From Liolophura sinensis (taxonomy: Eukaryota; Mollusca; Polyplacophora; Chitonida; Chitonidae): a stretch of DNA of 64,000 nt. The notes under the pieces are model-generated. The model saw nothing but the letters and a program-made list of their open reading frames with translations. It did no database searches and had not been told where the DNA came from. Numbering within the stretch: position 1 is the stretch's first letter; each line of letters starts with the position of its first letter. A program made the position numbers and the translations under genes. The DNA lies in the NCBI RefSeq assembly GCF_032854445.1, contig NC_088300.1, positions 52,984,984-53,048,983 on the forward strand, in the 5' to 3' direction. Below are positions 36,701-51,700 of this stretch, in pieces.

Positions 36701-39700
36701 ACACAAAATACATAAATCAAGATTGTCTATAACCTTTGAATGATTTAATAACGAGGGACTTGTTGCTATGCTTCCAGCCTTGTTTGCTGACAGTCTTGTA
36801 TCTTGTGATTAGTCCACTGAAAGTCACACAGGGGCAAAGGCAAATCGCTTGGCTGGAGTTGTATAAGCAGATCTGTCTGTTCCAGGGTAAGACATGTAAT
36901 GTAATAAGGTGTGTAATAAGAAGGACGGTAATGCTGCTAACCATCTATACAGTCCTGTAACTCCTGATTGGTCCACTTCAGTTCTGACATGAGCACTGTG
37001 GTGTAGTAGACAGCATGTTGATGAGGCTGTTCAGCATGGAAATTCCGCAGGCTTCTAGCATACTGGAAACAGTAGGTATGGTAGGTCATCGTTTCACGGT
37101 ACATAAAGTACAATGATTTAACAAAAGTTTAGACACCATCTTTAACGTTGATGTATATATTATCAAGTCATCACTTGTTTCAACACAACTGTGCATAAAA
37201 TTTCCACAACAGTTTTTAACAGGGAACGATCTGGAGTAAATTCTATCTAGTGCAATGGCCGATTCATCAAATAAATTGAAATAAATGAACTTCAGGCATG
37301 TACGTGTATACATAAACAGTTACACATCAACTCACAGAGCCTGAGGTTATAAATCCTTTTTTAACTCAGTGCTTCAAACTGTGTTTCATATCTACATGTA
37401 TCTGCCTACATTACATAAAGCTTCAATCTTTACACACTTATTGTTCAGATAAATGGGATATTGTAAACCCTGGATTTTCAATCTGCTGCCAGCGCTCATT
37501 ACTGACTTAGATGTGCTGTTACTGAAGTATTACATTGTTGATACAAGAAGTGTATTGTTACTGAAGTATTACATTGTTGATACAAGAAGTGTATTGTTAC
37601 TGAAGTATTACATTGTTGATACAAGAAGTGTATTGTTACTGAAGTATTACATTGTTGATACAAGAAGTGTATTGTTACTGAAGTATTACATTGTTGATAC
37701 AAGAAGTGTATTGTTACTGAAGTATTACATTGTTGATACAAGAAGTGTATTGTTACTGAAGTATTACACTGTTGATACAAGAAGTGTATTGTTACTGAAG
37801 TATTACATTGTTGATACAAGAAGTGTATTGTTACTGAAGTATTACATTGTTGATACAAGAAGTGTATTGTTACTGAAGTATTACACTGTTGATACAAGAA
37901 GTGTATTGTTACTGAAGTATTACATTGTTGATACAAGAAGTGTATTGTTACTGAAGTATTACATTGTTGATACAAGAAGTGTATTGTTACTGAAGTATTA
38001 CACTGTTGATACAAGAAATGTACTGTTACTGAAAGCATTACATTTTTGATACAATAAGTGTATTGTTACTGAAGTATTACATTGTCTATACACAAAATGA
38101 AATGAAATTGCTCACCAATTCCTTCAAGATATCAAATCTTTTGCGTTCAACCTCAAACTTTGTTATCTTCTCCATCAGTTTCTTCAGAAGGACGTGCTGT
38201 TTGTCACTGTACCCAGCAATTTGCAGCTGTAAGACAGCAGTATAAATACATGATCGCATATCACCTTGACACATTCAAAGCATTACATGTATCTATATTA
38301 TTACATTTACACACTGTTGGAACTGTTGAATAATAATACATGTAGCATGTATAGCTCCACAGTAGTCCACAGCAATAAGGGCTGGTTGTTGAAAAGTGTA
38401 TTGTCAGACTTAAATCTCACCACACCTCATGCTAATATAAAACTTATGGGACTATTTTAGTTCACACCAAATACCAGATTTATCCTGTGACTTTGAGCAA
38501 CTAAAGCTGATTCTACATTGCCATTCCAAATTTAAGTCCAAATTTAAAACATCAATATGTTATCTTTTTCATGGTCCCAAAACACATATAATATAACACT
38601 TGCTAAATGTTACTAATTTAAATTCCTTCAGTCAAAATTTAAATATCTGACTTCAGTTCAAAGCTGCTTTACGGAACTGGCCCCTAGGCGGTGAAGACTA
38701 AGTACCACATGTACTCACAAACATGCCGTATGTGGTGCTGCTCAGGCCATAGTGTAAACCAGCCAACTCAGCAGCGTAGGCATACTCATTCAGTTCATCC
38801 TTCACCAACTCCACAAACAAGTAGGTCAAGCTGGTGTGAACTGGGTCCATGTACGCAAACGGGCTGAAACGAGGGAGAATCAAAAGAAACTCAAAGTTTC
38901 CTCATTTACAGTTAATTTTAACAAATATCACCATGTTTCACGATGAATGCATGCGGGTAAACTCTTTACGACCATCCAGCAATTTTTATAACAGGTGAGT
39001 TCAATAAAATAAATGATTTTAGCCAATAATGCCATTTGCAAAACATGAAAAGTACATGTGTGTGTCAGTATAAATGTGGGTCGTGGGCTGCCCCAGGCTC
39101 TGTCCGGTTTCCTCACACCATAATACGTATAGGTTAAATATTCATGAGGATGGCGTAAAACACCAGTGAAATAAAGAAATAAACATCAATGTGACAATTT
39201 CACACATTTGCAATTCCTTCATACTATTAACCAGCATGGACATCAGAAAAGAAGAGATTAAAGCTACATGAACTTAATTTAATAGTGGTCTTCCCCATCA
39301 CTGAATGCATGGGTTATGGTAAATCTGGCTTTAAGAGTTAAAGGAATACATCTAGACTGTTTTCAAGAAAGAGAAGTCAGTACCGAGGTCAGTCACAGTA
39401 AAAATACCCCTTTTTTTGGGCCTCTGGGTAAAAAAGACTCATGTAAATATATACTTCTTCCCATTGTCTATTCACCATGGTCTCTCAGCAACCTGTGGAT
39501 GGTCGTGGGTTTGCCCCTGGCTTTGCTTTCCCCGGCTTCCTCCCACCATAATGCTGGTCGCCGTCGTATAAGTGAAATGTTCTTGAGTGTGGTGTAAAAC
39601 ACCAATCAAATAAATCAAATAAATAAATATTCAGGATGCATTTCCCCCATACTCTGCCCAGTTTCTTCCCACTATAATGCTGGCTGCCATCACACAATAT

Positions 39701-42700
39701 TCTTGACTATGGTGTAAAATACTAATCAAATACATCTAAATAAATAAATATAATTTACAATGCATACAATACCAGACTTCGGTAAAAAGACAACAAACCT
39801 GGTGAATTCAAAACTCATGCAGGCTTTAGGCAGGAGGAACTTATCATCTTGCTTGAACCACAGCCGTGACATTCCATCATCCTGAAGAACAAAACCAAGA
39901 AGTGGGTAAACGTCACATGCCTACATGGCCGCTGTGTGTAGCATGAATACACTGCATGGTATACACAACGCAGACTCCCAAATTCTGGCTCGACATCTCT
40001 TACATTCACAATGTATTGTCACACAACTTTCACACTTTGCTTTCTAAGGTTTCATCTAAACCAATCAGAATCAGAATTTCAGTGATGAGACAAGTACTGT
40101 TTGTTAGGAAATAGTATCTATGTGCAGCTACTCTAATTCTTCTAAAATTTGGGACAGATATTACTAGTGTGAAAAGCAGAATATTACATTTCTTCACCAG
40201 TATTTTGGAAAAGTAATGATATGAGTATGTTGTTCATTAGATGGTCTAACAATGTGAGAAAAAAGAAACTCAATATTCCTGCTAGAATTACATATACATG
40301 TATGTTGGCTAAAATGAGCAGACCAGGTGCCCCAAATTTAACAAGAAGTATTTATTTGATTGGTGTTTTATGCCGTATTCATAACAAGAAACAGGGCAGG
40401 TGTGCAGGGCAAGATGTTGTCCCTGTATACTATAATGTTTGATGCCATATATACTGTGCCATATATCTATACACGGCAGACACATGAATGAATTACTACA
40501 GATTGAATATTTATTCCTTCATTTTATTTTTTCATCTGTTAAAACACAATTATTTGGCTGAAAGTTTCAGGGCATGAAATATAACCATTTAAGCAATCCC
40601 TAAACAATTCTTTGTTTTCCATAACTGAACTATATCCCTTATTTTTATATATTTGTTATTTTAGCTATGAAAAAGATAGGCCAATGACCAATGAACACAT
40701 TTTTTAAGTATGGCCTTATCAGTGAGTACACACAAGAATATGTTGACAGACTAAAAAAGTTAAGCCTGTATCATTACTACTTGACAAAACTTACCTTGAC
40801 AATTTCCGGAAGATTGCCCTGAGGGAAAAAATAACATCTGTATAAAGCTTGACTGGAAACAGAACTACATGTAACTGCAGATGTCAAAGGTCTTTTACTC
40901 TAATGATAACTGCAGGAACTGTTAAACAAGTCACTTCACTGCTTAAACAAAAACACATACACCTTACAATACCTGCACAAACGGTTACAATACAAAATAA
41001 TAATAATTTAATGAGAAATATTTTTGTAGACATAACACAGAGTTAGCATTTCAGGAGAAAGTAAATGTACATGTGCGCCTTACCTCTGATTTCACTCTTG
41101 GTGCAAGATCAAAGTTTGTGGGAATGAACTCATTCTTGGGAGGTAGTTTGAGGTTTTCATGGAAACCACAATTTTTCCATCCCTAAAAGAAAAAAGTTAA
41201 TAGAAACTAATATTGTGTTCGCGATTGCTCTCAATTAGGTGAAATCATGTTTCAAATTGGAGTTGAGCATTGTACTGTCACAGATTTACACAACTACCTG
41301 TCTTCAGGAAAACCGCACAACTCCAGTATCAGTACTTACACATCTGTAACTAGTATTAGTGAAAAAACCTTTCAATCACTATATGCAATCAGTAAACATC
41401 ATAAAAATCACATAACTTTCTTGACATAAAGTATTAATATAGTAAAAACTGAGTAATCTATTTTCATGACTCGTGAACAGATCAAGAGGTGAGGCCGGCC
41501 TCGGGATCTATTTCAAAACTGATCACATATGAAATCCTCAGATCGCAAACGATTTTTTCCCAAACTGTTCACCATTGCCATAAACATGATACTGAAAGTC
41601 TATTCAATCAGACATCTGTTCAGCCTCCTGTCAGATGTATACCTACCTGCAATACAGATTCTGGGATCTTCTCAACTTTGTAATCTGTTCCATACCACTC
41701 CTCCTTTAGATCAGTTTTTCCCTCAAAACTTTTGGCAACAACTGCAATCCTGTTTAGAAAACATCATTAGTAAATGAATACTCCCATTTTTATGACAATC
41801 GCCATAATGGACAATGTACACATGTGTTGATCAAACCTCAAATGAAAGAACTACATAAATACGCCAATAGTAAAATGCCAGTTTGAGCAGTCAGGTCAAT
41901 GTTTATGTCAAAGTCCACAAAAGAACTAGCCATAATTTTTTGAAACTCTGCCTTACAGACAGTCAAGGGATAAGTCAATAGTCTTCTTAGGTACAGGAAA
42001 GGGATTAACAATTGCAGTGAGAGATTATGCTCACCTGCTGTTGTCAGGCGTCAGTTTATCCAGAACCATGTCAATGAGGTCAGGACGGAATTCTTCCAGC
42101 AGATAAGGGCCAGACAGGACTTCTGAGATTTCAAATTCCTACAACATCAACACACAATTACATTTTTAATTTAGTTTACAGGATAGAAGCTGTAAAACTC
42201 CACCTAACCCAGAGACTTAACACTGCAGGCATACCACAAAACATTCCTTCCCCAAATCCCAGTTGGTTAAGGTAAATGTACCCTTACATCTGCAAAAAGA
42301 TTCTGACACTGAAGATTTACAATCTACGTCTTCAGCAACTTTTTCACAATTTAAACTGCGGCTGATAACACCCAAATTGAAAATCAAGGAATTGTTTGCA
42401 GTCACATCCAAAGTGGATATATATCCATCCTCTTCACACGATTCCAAGAAATCAAATGCACTCATATGTAATTCAAATGAGAAAGCCCAACCGACAATAA
42501 GATTGGTCAGAATTTATGTACATCACATATAAGTTGTCATAACTAATTGTAAGTGCAGGTGTGACTGGGCCATGATCAAACATGATCAAGACTATAAGCT
42601 GTATGACTATCCACACATGGAAAAAGGCATGAAACTGGAAATATTCCAGATAGAAAACTCTCTGCACATTATTGTATCTGAAGATTACACCCTCTGATGC

Positions 42701-45700
42701 TGGACAATATACAGATTTACTTTAATATGTATTCATTAGAATGTGTTTTACTCAAGTATTTTTTCACTTAAAACACGAATGCCGAGAGTGTTATGGGTGA
42801 AAGAAACTGGCTTGCCCGCAGTAAACATGTGACATTGTGGCAGGTTACTGAGGACCTTTCCTATGTGTGATGTACAAACTTGGTCTGATTGAAGTCAAGT
42901 GGTCTTCAACGCATGCTACACTGTTAAAATGGCCCCCTACACATTTGCCATTAATTTCTTGCCAGGATCAATGAAATTTCTAATGATCTGACATAACTTT
43001 ACCTGTAGCAGACCTGACAGAAGCGTCGCATAAGATCGTGGCTTTTCTTTGTCCTTGAACCTGAACTTCATAGCATTTAGGTCCTGAAAGTAAATAAAAT
43101 TCTTATGATCTCATTTGTACCAAATCAGGACATGTTAAACCTGTATAATTCTGGTCAAGACTATGATTTCACTGCTAAAACAAAGCAGAGGCACGGGGAA
43201 ACTATAGTGTCTTGTCTAGTATATAACTAATCTTCAGAAGTACGTCCATAGAAGAGCCTTACAAAACAGCCTCAACAATAAATCATGTTTCCTACTAACT
43301 CCCTGGCCTCTACACAATCATAATATAGACATAATGTACATCACTTCATAAGTGACAACAGCTGTTAGAAAGACATGGTGGGTGTATTTTAATTCGTATA
43401 CGAGCAGGATGAAAATCCCACAATTTATGTCAACTTCATGTCATAATACACAAACATGTAAGTACAAAAGTCCTACCTGACACTCTCTGAACACCCACTC
43501 TTGGGGACCCTCTTTTCTCAGCATATTTATGTATTGGAAAACTAGTGTCACTATGTCATCTACATGTTCTGTAATATCAAAGAGAGATACATATACATGG
43601 CATACAATGATTACAAACAGACTGTAAAAGCTGTGAAATAATCAAAACTGTTATTGTTAAATGCAAAATTTTCCTTGTAAAATGGTACATTCTGATATTC
43701 AATACAAAAAGCACAGGCTACATTGAATTCTAAGAGAGCTAACATATTGATTGGCAACTAAAGTTGGTTACACTTCCAATGCAGCTGAAGGTTCTTGATC
43801 AGAGGCACCCTGATTTGTGACTTTGAATCTTGATCAAGTGGTAAAGCCAGTATTTTCACAAGCCATAATATGTTTCAGTATCCATACTGATTGCAGCATA
43901 GTATGTTTTAGAATATTTTACTACACAGAGATGATCAGGTTTATGACTGGTAAAACCCAGATGAGTCAAGAGAAGAAAATCTCCTGACTTAACGCAGCAC
44001 CCGCACAAGCGTGGTCATGATTTGCTGAATTATAAAGATGAAGTACATGTATAAATTCCAAAGCAAAATCTTGGAAACATGTTCTGCTTACCAAGCCCTT
44101 CTTCTGTGAGGTCCACAAACAACATGAAGAGCATGAAGCCTTTAGCCCCTTTCTTCTGCCCTCCAACTAAGGTATTCACCCAGCCTGGAAAGTTCATCAA
44201 TTGGTGTAAACTATGATGGGTACAAATCTAAATAAAACTGCTTGTACATGTATATGTAGAACACAAAACAAACTTAACACCCCCCACCCCACCTTGAACT
44301 TCTTTTACTTCTTTACTTCTGTATTCATTAAATTTTAGTCTCTGGCTAATGGAGTGTCCAGCCCATCTGATCTGAGCTGTAGTTCTATAACGAGTAATTA
44401 GTATCAAAATCAAATCACATGATGTACTTGAGAGAAACAGGAATTTTTACATGTTTGAATTTTAATAAAAAAAAAAATCAACCATGTGCATGTTGCCCAT
44501 TCTATACATGTTTTCACACTCTGAGTGCAACAAGGATCATAATACTTGGGGTTAAAAAATGCACAAGTCATCATAATATAGTGAATTTCTTACAACGGGT
44601 TTCTCTACAATGAACATACAATGTACAGGTTTAATATCCTACCTCTGGATTTGAGCTCTGACAGAAGGCTTCCTGGTCCCTCATGTCCTATCAGGTGCCC
44701 CAGATAATGACCTGGCTAAAATACACATAGACAGGTGTTAAATGTTAGAAATCTCATCAACTTCTTAAGTATGTCATCTTGATGGTTATGCCTCTCTAAA
44801 AGCATTACCACAAACAAGATATGACACCTCCACAAAAAAAATGCCAGCCATGCACCATTAAATACATGTAAAGTGCACCATGCACAGGAGCCATACATAC
44901 CACAGTATGACATAAGAGACAGGACAATATTACAAACAGCTCTAAAGAAGAGATAAACAAGAGAAACGTTTTTGTGTTCCAATTACACGTACTTCTAAAG
45001 CTTGGGAGCTTAAAACACAACTTCACTGAACTGGTCATACGAAGTTGGTCCTGAAAACCATGACTCATTGCAACTCAGGCTGATTCCAGTTAAGATGATT
45101 TGTGACAAGCCATTTGTAGCTGTCTGGCATCAGTCGACAATGTCAGACAAACAACACGCTAGCTACTGGTAAGCTACTAGCACACTACTAAGGCTTCCCT
45201 GATTAGTAACAGCCATTCCTTGTCTACTGATCAAGTACAGTTTATACGGCTGCCTATTGTGATTATGATGAAATTCGTTACCACCAGTTCCTTACACACA
45301 ATGGGCAAACCAATGGTGGGCTACTAGCACACTACTAAGATGCCCCCGAAGAAATTTTAAGATTGGCTTGTACTGTGTTCATACATGCATGTGAATAGGT
45401 AAAACCTTTGACAAAGAATACTCACACTGGACTTGTGGTAAGGCTGGAGGTCAGGAATGGGCCAGTGGATATTCAGGTTTCTAATGTCCTTCACAGGCAC
45501 AACAGAGGCCTTCAACTATGAAGGTATAAAAAATCACAGGCTTAATCCACTGAGGAGGTATATATTATGCGAAGGTATATATAAACATCCCAGGCTTAAT
45601 GAAGCAAAGAACATCCTGTGTTGGTATTTCATATAATATGTGAAATATCTTCAAAACTCATCTAGTGCATGCATGCTTAACGTTTTACTTTTTTGTTCCT

Positions 45701-48700
45701 TGGAAAGCATTATTAAGTTATCCGGATGTGAGTAGGCCATTGCATGTAAAAGAAAAGAAAAATTTGTGAAAACTGGTTTTAAACATCAGTTTTGAACTCC
45801 TTCAACTGTTACTGAAAGTCTGCAGTGGAGAGTCCATCATAACAGTCAATCGACATAATAGAGGACGCTTTCTTCACAGATGTACACACACACGGGAGAG
45901 GTCTGTCCACTGACCTTGAGTTGTTCTGGTCCATAAGGATGATCTAACCACTCAGGCACCTTCAAGTTCTTGTTTACAACACCAGAGAACAAAGGAATGA
46001 CCATCTCAGCTAACTCGTCAACAGATTCTGTCCAACACACAGATTGATCAGATTAAAAACAATGAGCTGATATCACACATGCACATCTTTACTCATTTTT
46101 AGTCTTTATGCTCCCAGATCCAGGGCCATACATATCTTCACAGATTAGATTGCTGTATATTGATGAAGTATATTTAAGTACTACTAAAAGTTGGGGCTGT
46201 TGGTTTGGTTAGGTGTTAGAGGACATGGTGACAGTTCTAAGGCATATATCTGCTTTTGACATTGAACACCTCTGAAAGTGGTCCATGACAAACAGTAGCA
46301 GGAACATAAACTTTAAAACTCCCAATTTTATCCTAAGCCATTTCAAACTTATGTGGAAGAATTCAACATTTATCTTCTGCTGGGGCAGGTAACTCTATTA
46401 CTGCTTATTTTCCCATGAGGAGCTTAATGTTACAATATTACAGACACCGCCATTGACAGTTTCACAAATGTTTCACATACTAGTAACACAGAATAAATTG
46501 TGACATTAGTATGCTTACCTTTGCCTATCACAGTTAAGGCCATTAAATTGGAGGAGTAGTTAGAAGAATGGAATTTCAAGAGTTCTTCTCTGACATCTAA
46601 ACCTTTCTCTTTTGGCCTTGTTTCCAAAGAATATTTATTTCCTGGAAGACACAAAAACATGCACAGGCTATACCCTTTAATACCCTTGTTAAATAAGGCG
46701 AGTATGTATTAGTTTCAAATTCATTATGTAGATCTTTTTACCTATAGGTTTCTTCGATCCTCTAAAAGGAGAAACAAAGCTTATCTAACTCATTAAACAG
46801 CAGTGCCCTCTACAGACTTGAATAACCATACCTGCTTTGATTATTCATAATGAACTGTTATTTTACTGAAATCAATGGTATTGTTAATGACATAAGCAGA
46901 GGACACTGCTGTTTTATAAACTGCAAGATTTGCTTCCCTTTGTAGAGGGCCAGAGAATCCCATTGGAACTCTTCATTGTGACTGTCATACACAATTTATG
47001 TATCACCAAGACTGACAAACAGTTAACCTCAATCTTACGTCGATTTATTAGATCACAACTTTACCTGTGCCAAATTTACTGTAATCATGCTTTGGGTCAC
47101 TTGTGGCGCGCTCTAACTGGTAAAGGCGCCAGGGGTCATTCTGTAAGTTTTTGTCATTTTCAGAATTAACAGCACTGACTTCCCTTTCTGTTGCACTGGG
47201 AGTGAAACAAGGTGCCAAGAAAAACTGAGCAAATCTGAAACACAAAATAAGAACACACTTCAGCACAGATCAACATTACCTTTTATGCCACAAAAGATAA
47301 TTTTTACTGGCTTTAGTATCAATTAAAAATTAGGGGAATACCTAAGCTCTGCAAACCACTTTATATTCATAGTCACTTGCAAAGATTAAATAAAATGCAT
47401 TTTGAAAGCATATATGTATAGCTTAAAAGGGTTTGACATAATATCTTTATTAAGATCCACATGTTTTTATTGTTCAGCTGACAGTTGTTTCATATTCCAC
47501 TGTGTCATGTACACTCATTCCACCTCCACATTTTTGGGACATTAATATCTGCACCAGCTATTTCATACAGTAGCTTTCTTTTAATCAAAACCGATTTACT
47601 AGTCTTGTCAGTTCTCAGTTGCATATTATTGTTTTAGGCTAACAAATGACAACTTTGACCTTACTGCTTTCTTCAGATACTCTATGTACATAAATTTCCA
47701 AACTTAAAAGAAATCTGGTTAATCATAAAAAAGTGAAAGAGATAACCAACACACAAGAACAAGAACTGAATGTTAAATAACATTATCACAAAAAGGGCTG
47801 GGGTCATAACGTCATATCAGAATTACAAGCAAGTTATGGTGCAATGCACATTTAATACAAATTGTTGGTAGTTTAGAATCATGAATTATAAGCTGGATGT
47901 GGATTAAGTTTTGATGGATAATTGAGACAACCAGTATCTTTTTCACTGTACATGTACAGTATAGTTCTAAAAATCTTTAGATATTTGTTCGTGCACATAT
48001 CACCTTACATATTACATTTGATGGTCGTTTGTAACAAAACAGCTGCAGAGTTTCATGCTCACAATCAAATTGCTAGGGCAGATGAGCTTTATAAAGTTAC
48101 CTATCCAATGCTCCACTTAGGTTATCAGGGGTCACATCAAAGTAAAAGTTTGTGTTTTCTGATGATGTAAACGCATTGGCACTACCCCATGCTCACTTAA
48201 AAACTGAAAGCAAAATTAAAACCTTTCTTAGTACATGAAAATCAATATAAAAGAGAAATTCCTTAAGATGCATCTGAAGTTGACAGAATAACACTACAGA
48301 GTCTGTGTATGGATAACAACATCCCATTTACATGTATTAGTTCAGAACATTTTGACATACAATCTAACATCCGTGTTAGAAGACTATTAGTCACATATCA
48401 AATTCAGAGAATTTATATCCCAAGCATGGATCATCAATCTGATTTGCAAATTTGATAGAAGCTACAAACTGAATCTGTTCCAAAAATTAGACTCAAGAAA
48501 ATCGTTAAATATTTAACTTTTCTGACTTGATCTGAAGTCAAATAAACATGGAAACATTTTTGATACATTGTTTTCAAAAGCATCACAATTACGTAAGCTA
48601 ATAAGAAATTACCTTCTGATATTCATTCTCTTCCGGGTACTGTAAACCAAATACAACAAAACACAACATTAGTCTACAGGTAAGAAAAGGTACAACATGC

Positions 48701-51700
48701 TTGTATCAAAGATTTTTGTCCACGTAAAATAATCATCATTGTTTACACCCAAATAACTTGAAGAAGAAACAGTGGATTCTTACAGTTTGCACCACAGTTT
48801 TTTTCATTTATACCCCAATAAACCTAAAAAGTATTACAGTCAATCCTTAAGTAACTTGAAGAAGAAACAGTAAAATAAATTTAACTCCACGTAGTTGAAA
48901 GTTATGACTGCAGCCATTTTACATTCATGCTTTAAGATAATCAACTCAATTTTCTTAAAACACTCAAAACAGCCACAGCTGACTCAAACTGTCACAGATG
49001 CATGCATGATTGCAAACTGCCATAATATATAATCTAATGCACTTGGCCTACAAAAATGTTACTGGCCTATATATGCTGTCTACGTTCGGCTCCTAAACCT
49101 TACAGAGTCGATTTTAGTACTTTAACCCAGCAAAACGTTATTGGCCTATATATGCTGTCTTTGTTCGGCTCCTAAACCTTACAGAGTTGATTATAGTGCT
49201 TTCACCTAGCAAAACGTTATTGGCCTATATATGCTGTCTACGTTCGGCTCCTAAACCTTACAGAGTCGATTTTAGTACTTTTACCCAGCAAAACGTTATT
49301 GGCCTATATATGCTGTCTTTGTTCGGCTCCTAAAACTTACAGAGTTGATTATAGTGCTTTCACCTAGCAAAACGTTATTGGCCTATATATGTTGTCTACG
49401 TTCGGCTCCTAAACCTTACAGAGTTGATTTTAGTACTTTCACCCAGCAAAACGTTATTGGCCTATATATGCTGTCTACGTTCGGCTCCTAAACCTTACAG
49501 AGTTGATTTTAGTACTTTTACCCAGCAAAACGTTATTGGCCTATATATGTTGTCTACGTTCGGCTGCTAAACCTTACAGAGTTGATTTTAGTACTTTCAC
49601 CCAGCAAAACGTTATTAGCCTATATATGTTGTCTACGTTCGGCTCCTAAACCTTACAGAGTTGATTTTAGTACTTTCACCCAGCAAAACGTTATTGGCCT
49701 AAATATGCTGTCTACGTTCGGCTGCTAAACCTTACAGAGTTGATTTTAGTACTTTTACCCAGCAAAACGTTATTGGCCTATGTATGCTGTCTACGTTCGG
49801 CTCCTAAACCTTACAGAATTGATTTTAGTACTTTTACCCAGCAAAACTTACAGGTTAATAACCAATGCCCACACAATTATGCTCACCTTTTCTGTGCCCA
49901 GGAAGAGCATATGTTCACAGAAGTGTGCTAGTCCAGGAATTTCCCTGGGGTCAGACATATAACCTTTGAACAAACAAAATGCAATGTACAAGAATGACAG
50001 CTACAGTAACAAGTATATAAAGTGCTGTTAATACACATTAACATGTACTGTACAAAAAAATATTAAAGAAATGATGTGCTGTTAAAAAATTACAGTTGGC
50101 TGGCTTGGCTTCAATAAAGTTACAATCATATTTCTAAAATCACCATATATGTGGGAGCCATATGTACATGTGGATATCCACTTCTCCAATGATGTCCTAT
50201 CAATCTGCATACATGTACATGTGGACATCCACGTCCCCAATGATGTTCTGTCAACCTGCATACATGTACATGTGGACATCCATGTCCCCAATGATGTCAT
50301 CCATGTCTCCAATGATGTCCTATCAATCTGCATATATGTACATGTGGACATCCATGTCCCCAATGATGTCCTGTCAACCTGCATACATGTACATGTGGAC
50401 ATCCATGTCCCCAATGATGTCCCGTCAACCTGCATACATGTACAAGTTGACATCCATGTCTCCAATGATATCCTATCAATCTGCATATATGTACATGTGG
50501 ACATCCATGTCCCCAATGATATCCTATCAATCTGCATATATGTACATGTGGACATCCATGTCCCCAATGATGTCCTGTCAACCTGCATACATGTACAAGT
50601 TGACATCCATGTCTCCAATGATATCCTATCAATCTGCATATATATACATGTGAACATCCATGTCTCCAATGATGTCTTATCAATCTGCATATATGTACAT
50701 GTGGACATCCATGTCCCCAATGATGTCCTGTCAACCTGCATACATGTACAAGTTGACATCCATGTCTCCAATGATATCCTATCAATCTGCATATATGTAC
50801 ATGTGGACATCCATGTCTCCAATGATGTCCTATCAACCTGCATATATGTACATGTACACGTGCTACCCTTTCTTGTTTTCTGCTTTGAGTGGAATTACAC
50901 ATTAAATGCATTTAATTTTACCAGACAACCATGCATTGCCAGTGTCACCTATGACATGTGTTCGTTTTATACTGTAACTCTGCATTATTTTTAGTACCTA
51001 TTGGCGAGTTTTCTGTAGAAGCATACTTGTACCTGTTATATTTCTTTTCCTTGAATTAACTCCCATAAATTATGGTCACACCACAAAGGACAATATGGAT
51101 TTCTGTAAATTACATATGTTCCTGTGAAACTTAACTCAGAATTGAACACTAGTGCTTGGGAACTCTTAATAATGTTGTGTAACTTTCAACCTCCAAACTC
51201 ACCAACATTGACATCAATTGCTGCTGAAGACTTGTCTGTTTCTGGGTCACTGACTAACATCACCCTCATCCCATTAGCCAGCTGCAGGCCCCGATAGCAT
51301 CGCTTATCCTGACCGGATTTAACAATGTCACCATCTTCTACCAACGATTTCACATGCTCATTTTTAAACATTGTGGAGGCAAACCTAAAACACATGACAC
51401 AAGGTACTCTGAGACCTGCATCAGCAACATACCTATAAGATATACTATAGGCCTAATATACTAATAGGAAAGTTAGTTTATTTAATGGGATCAAAAAATG
51501 CAAAGAATATATACATACACATATCTATGAAATTTATCACAAACTAATCACGATTTAAAGTCAAATCAGCAACATCATGAAGATCTATGTAATACCATGA
51601 ATCCTCAACTTACATTTTCGAAAGTTACCAAATTTAATAAATCGATCTGTTAAGTTAACTTACATTAACTTGCAATCTGAGAGATTTAACGAATACAAGT

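Noticed and set aside
37453-38049. 198-residue and 179-residue ORFs on opposite strands
   Set aside because: They are products of the 39-bp tandem repeat in IDE intron 20, with no non-repeat coding sequence around them.
42217-42532. Overlapping plus (89-residue) and minus (82-residue) ORFs in IDE intron 13
   Set aside because: The plus reading looks somewhat protein-like, but there is no splice context or known domain; a retrogene scrap is possible but unsupported.
50082-50994. ORFs of 281, 253, 204 and 163 residues on both strands
   Set aside because: They are alternative readings of one 51-bp minisatellite inside IDE intron 2; the period is a multiple of three and lacks stops.
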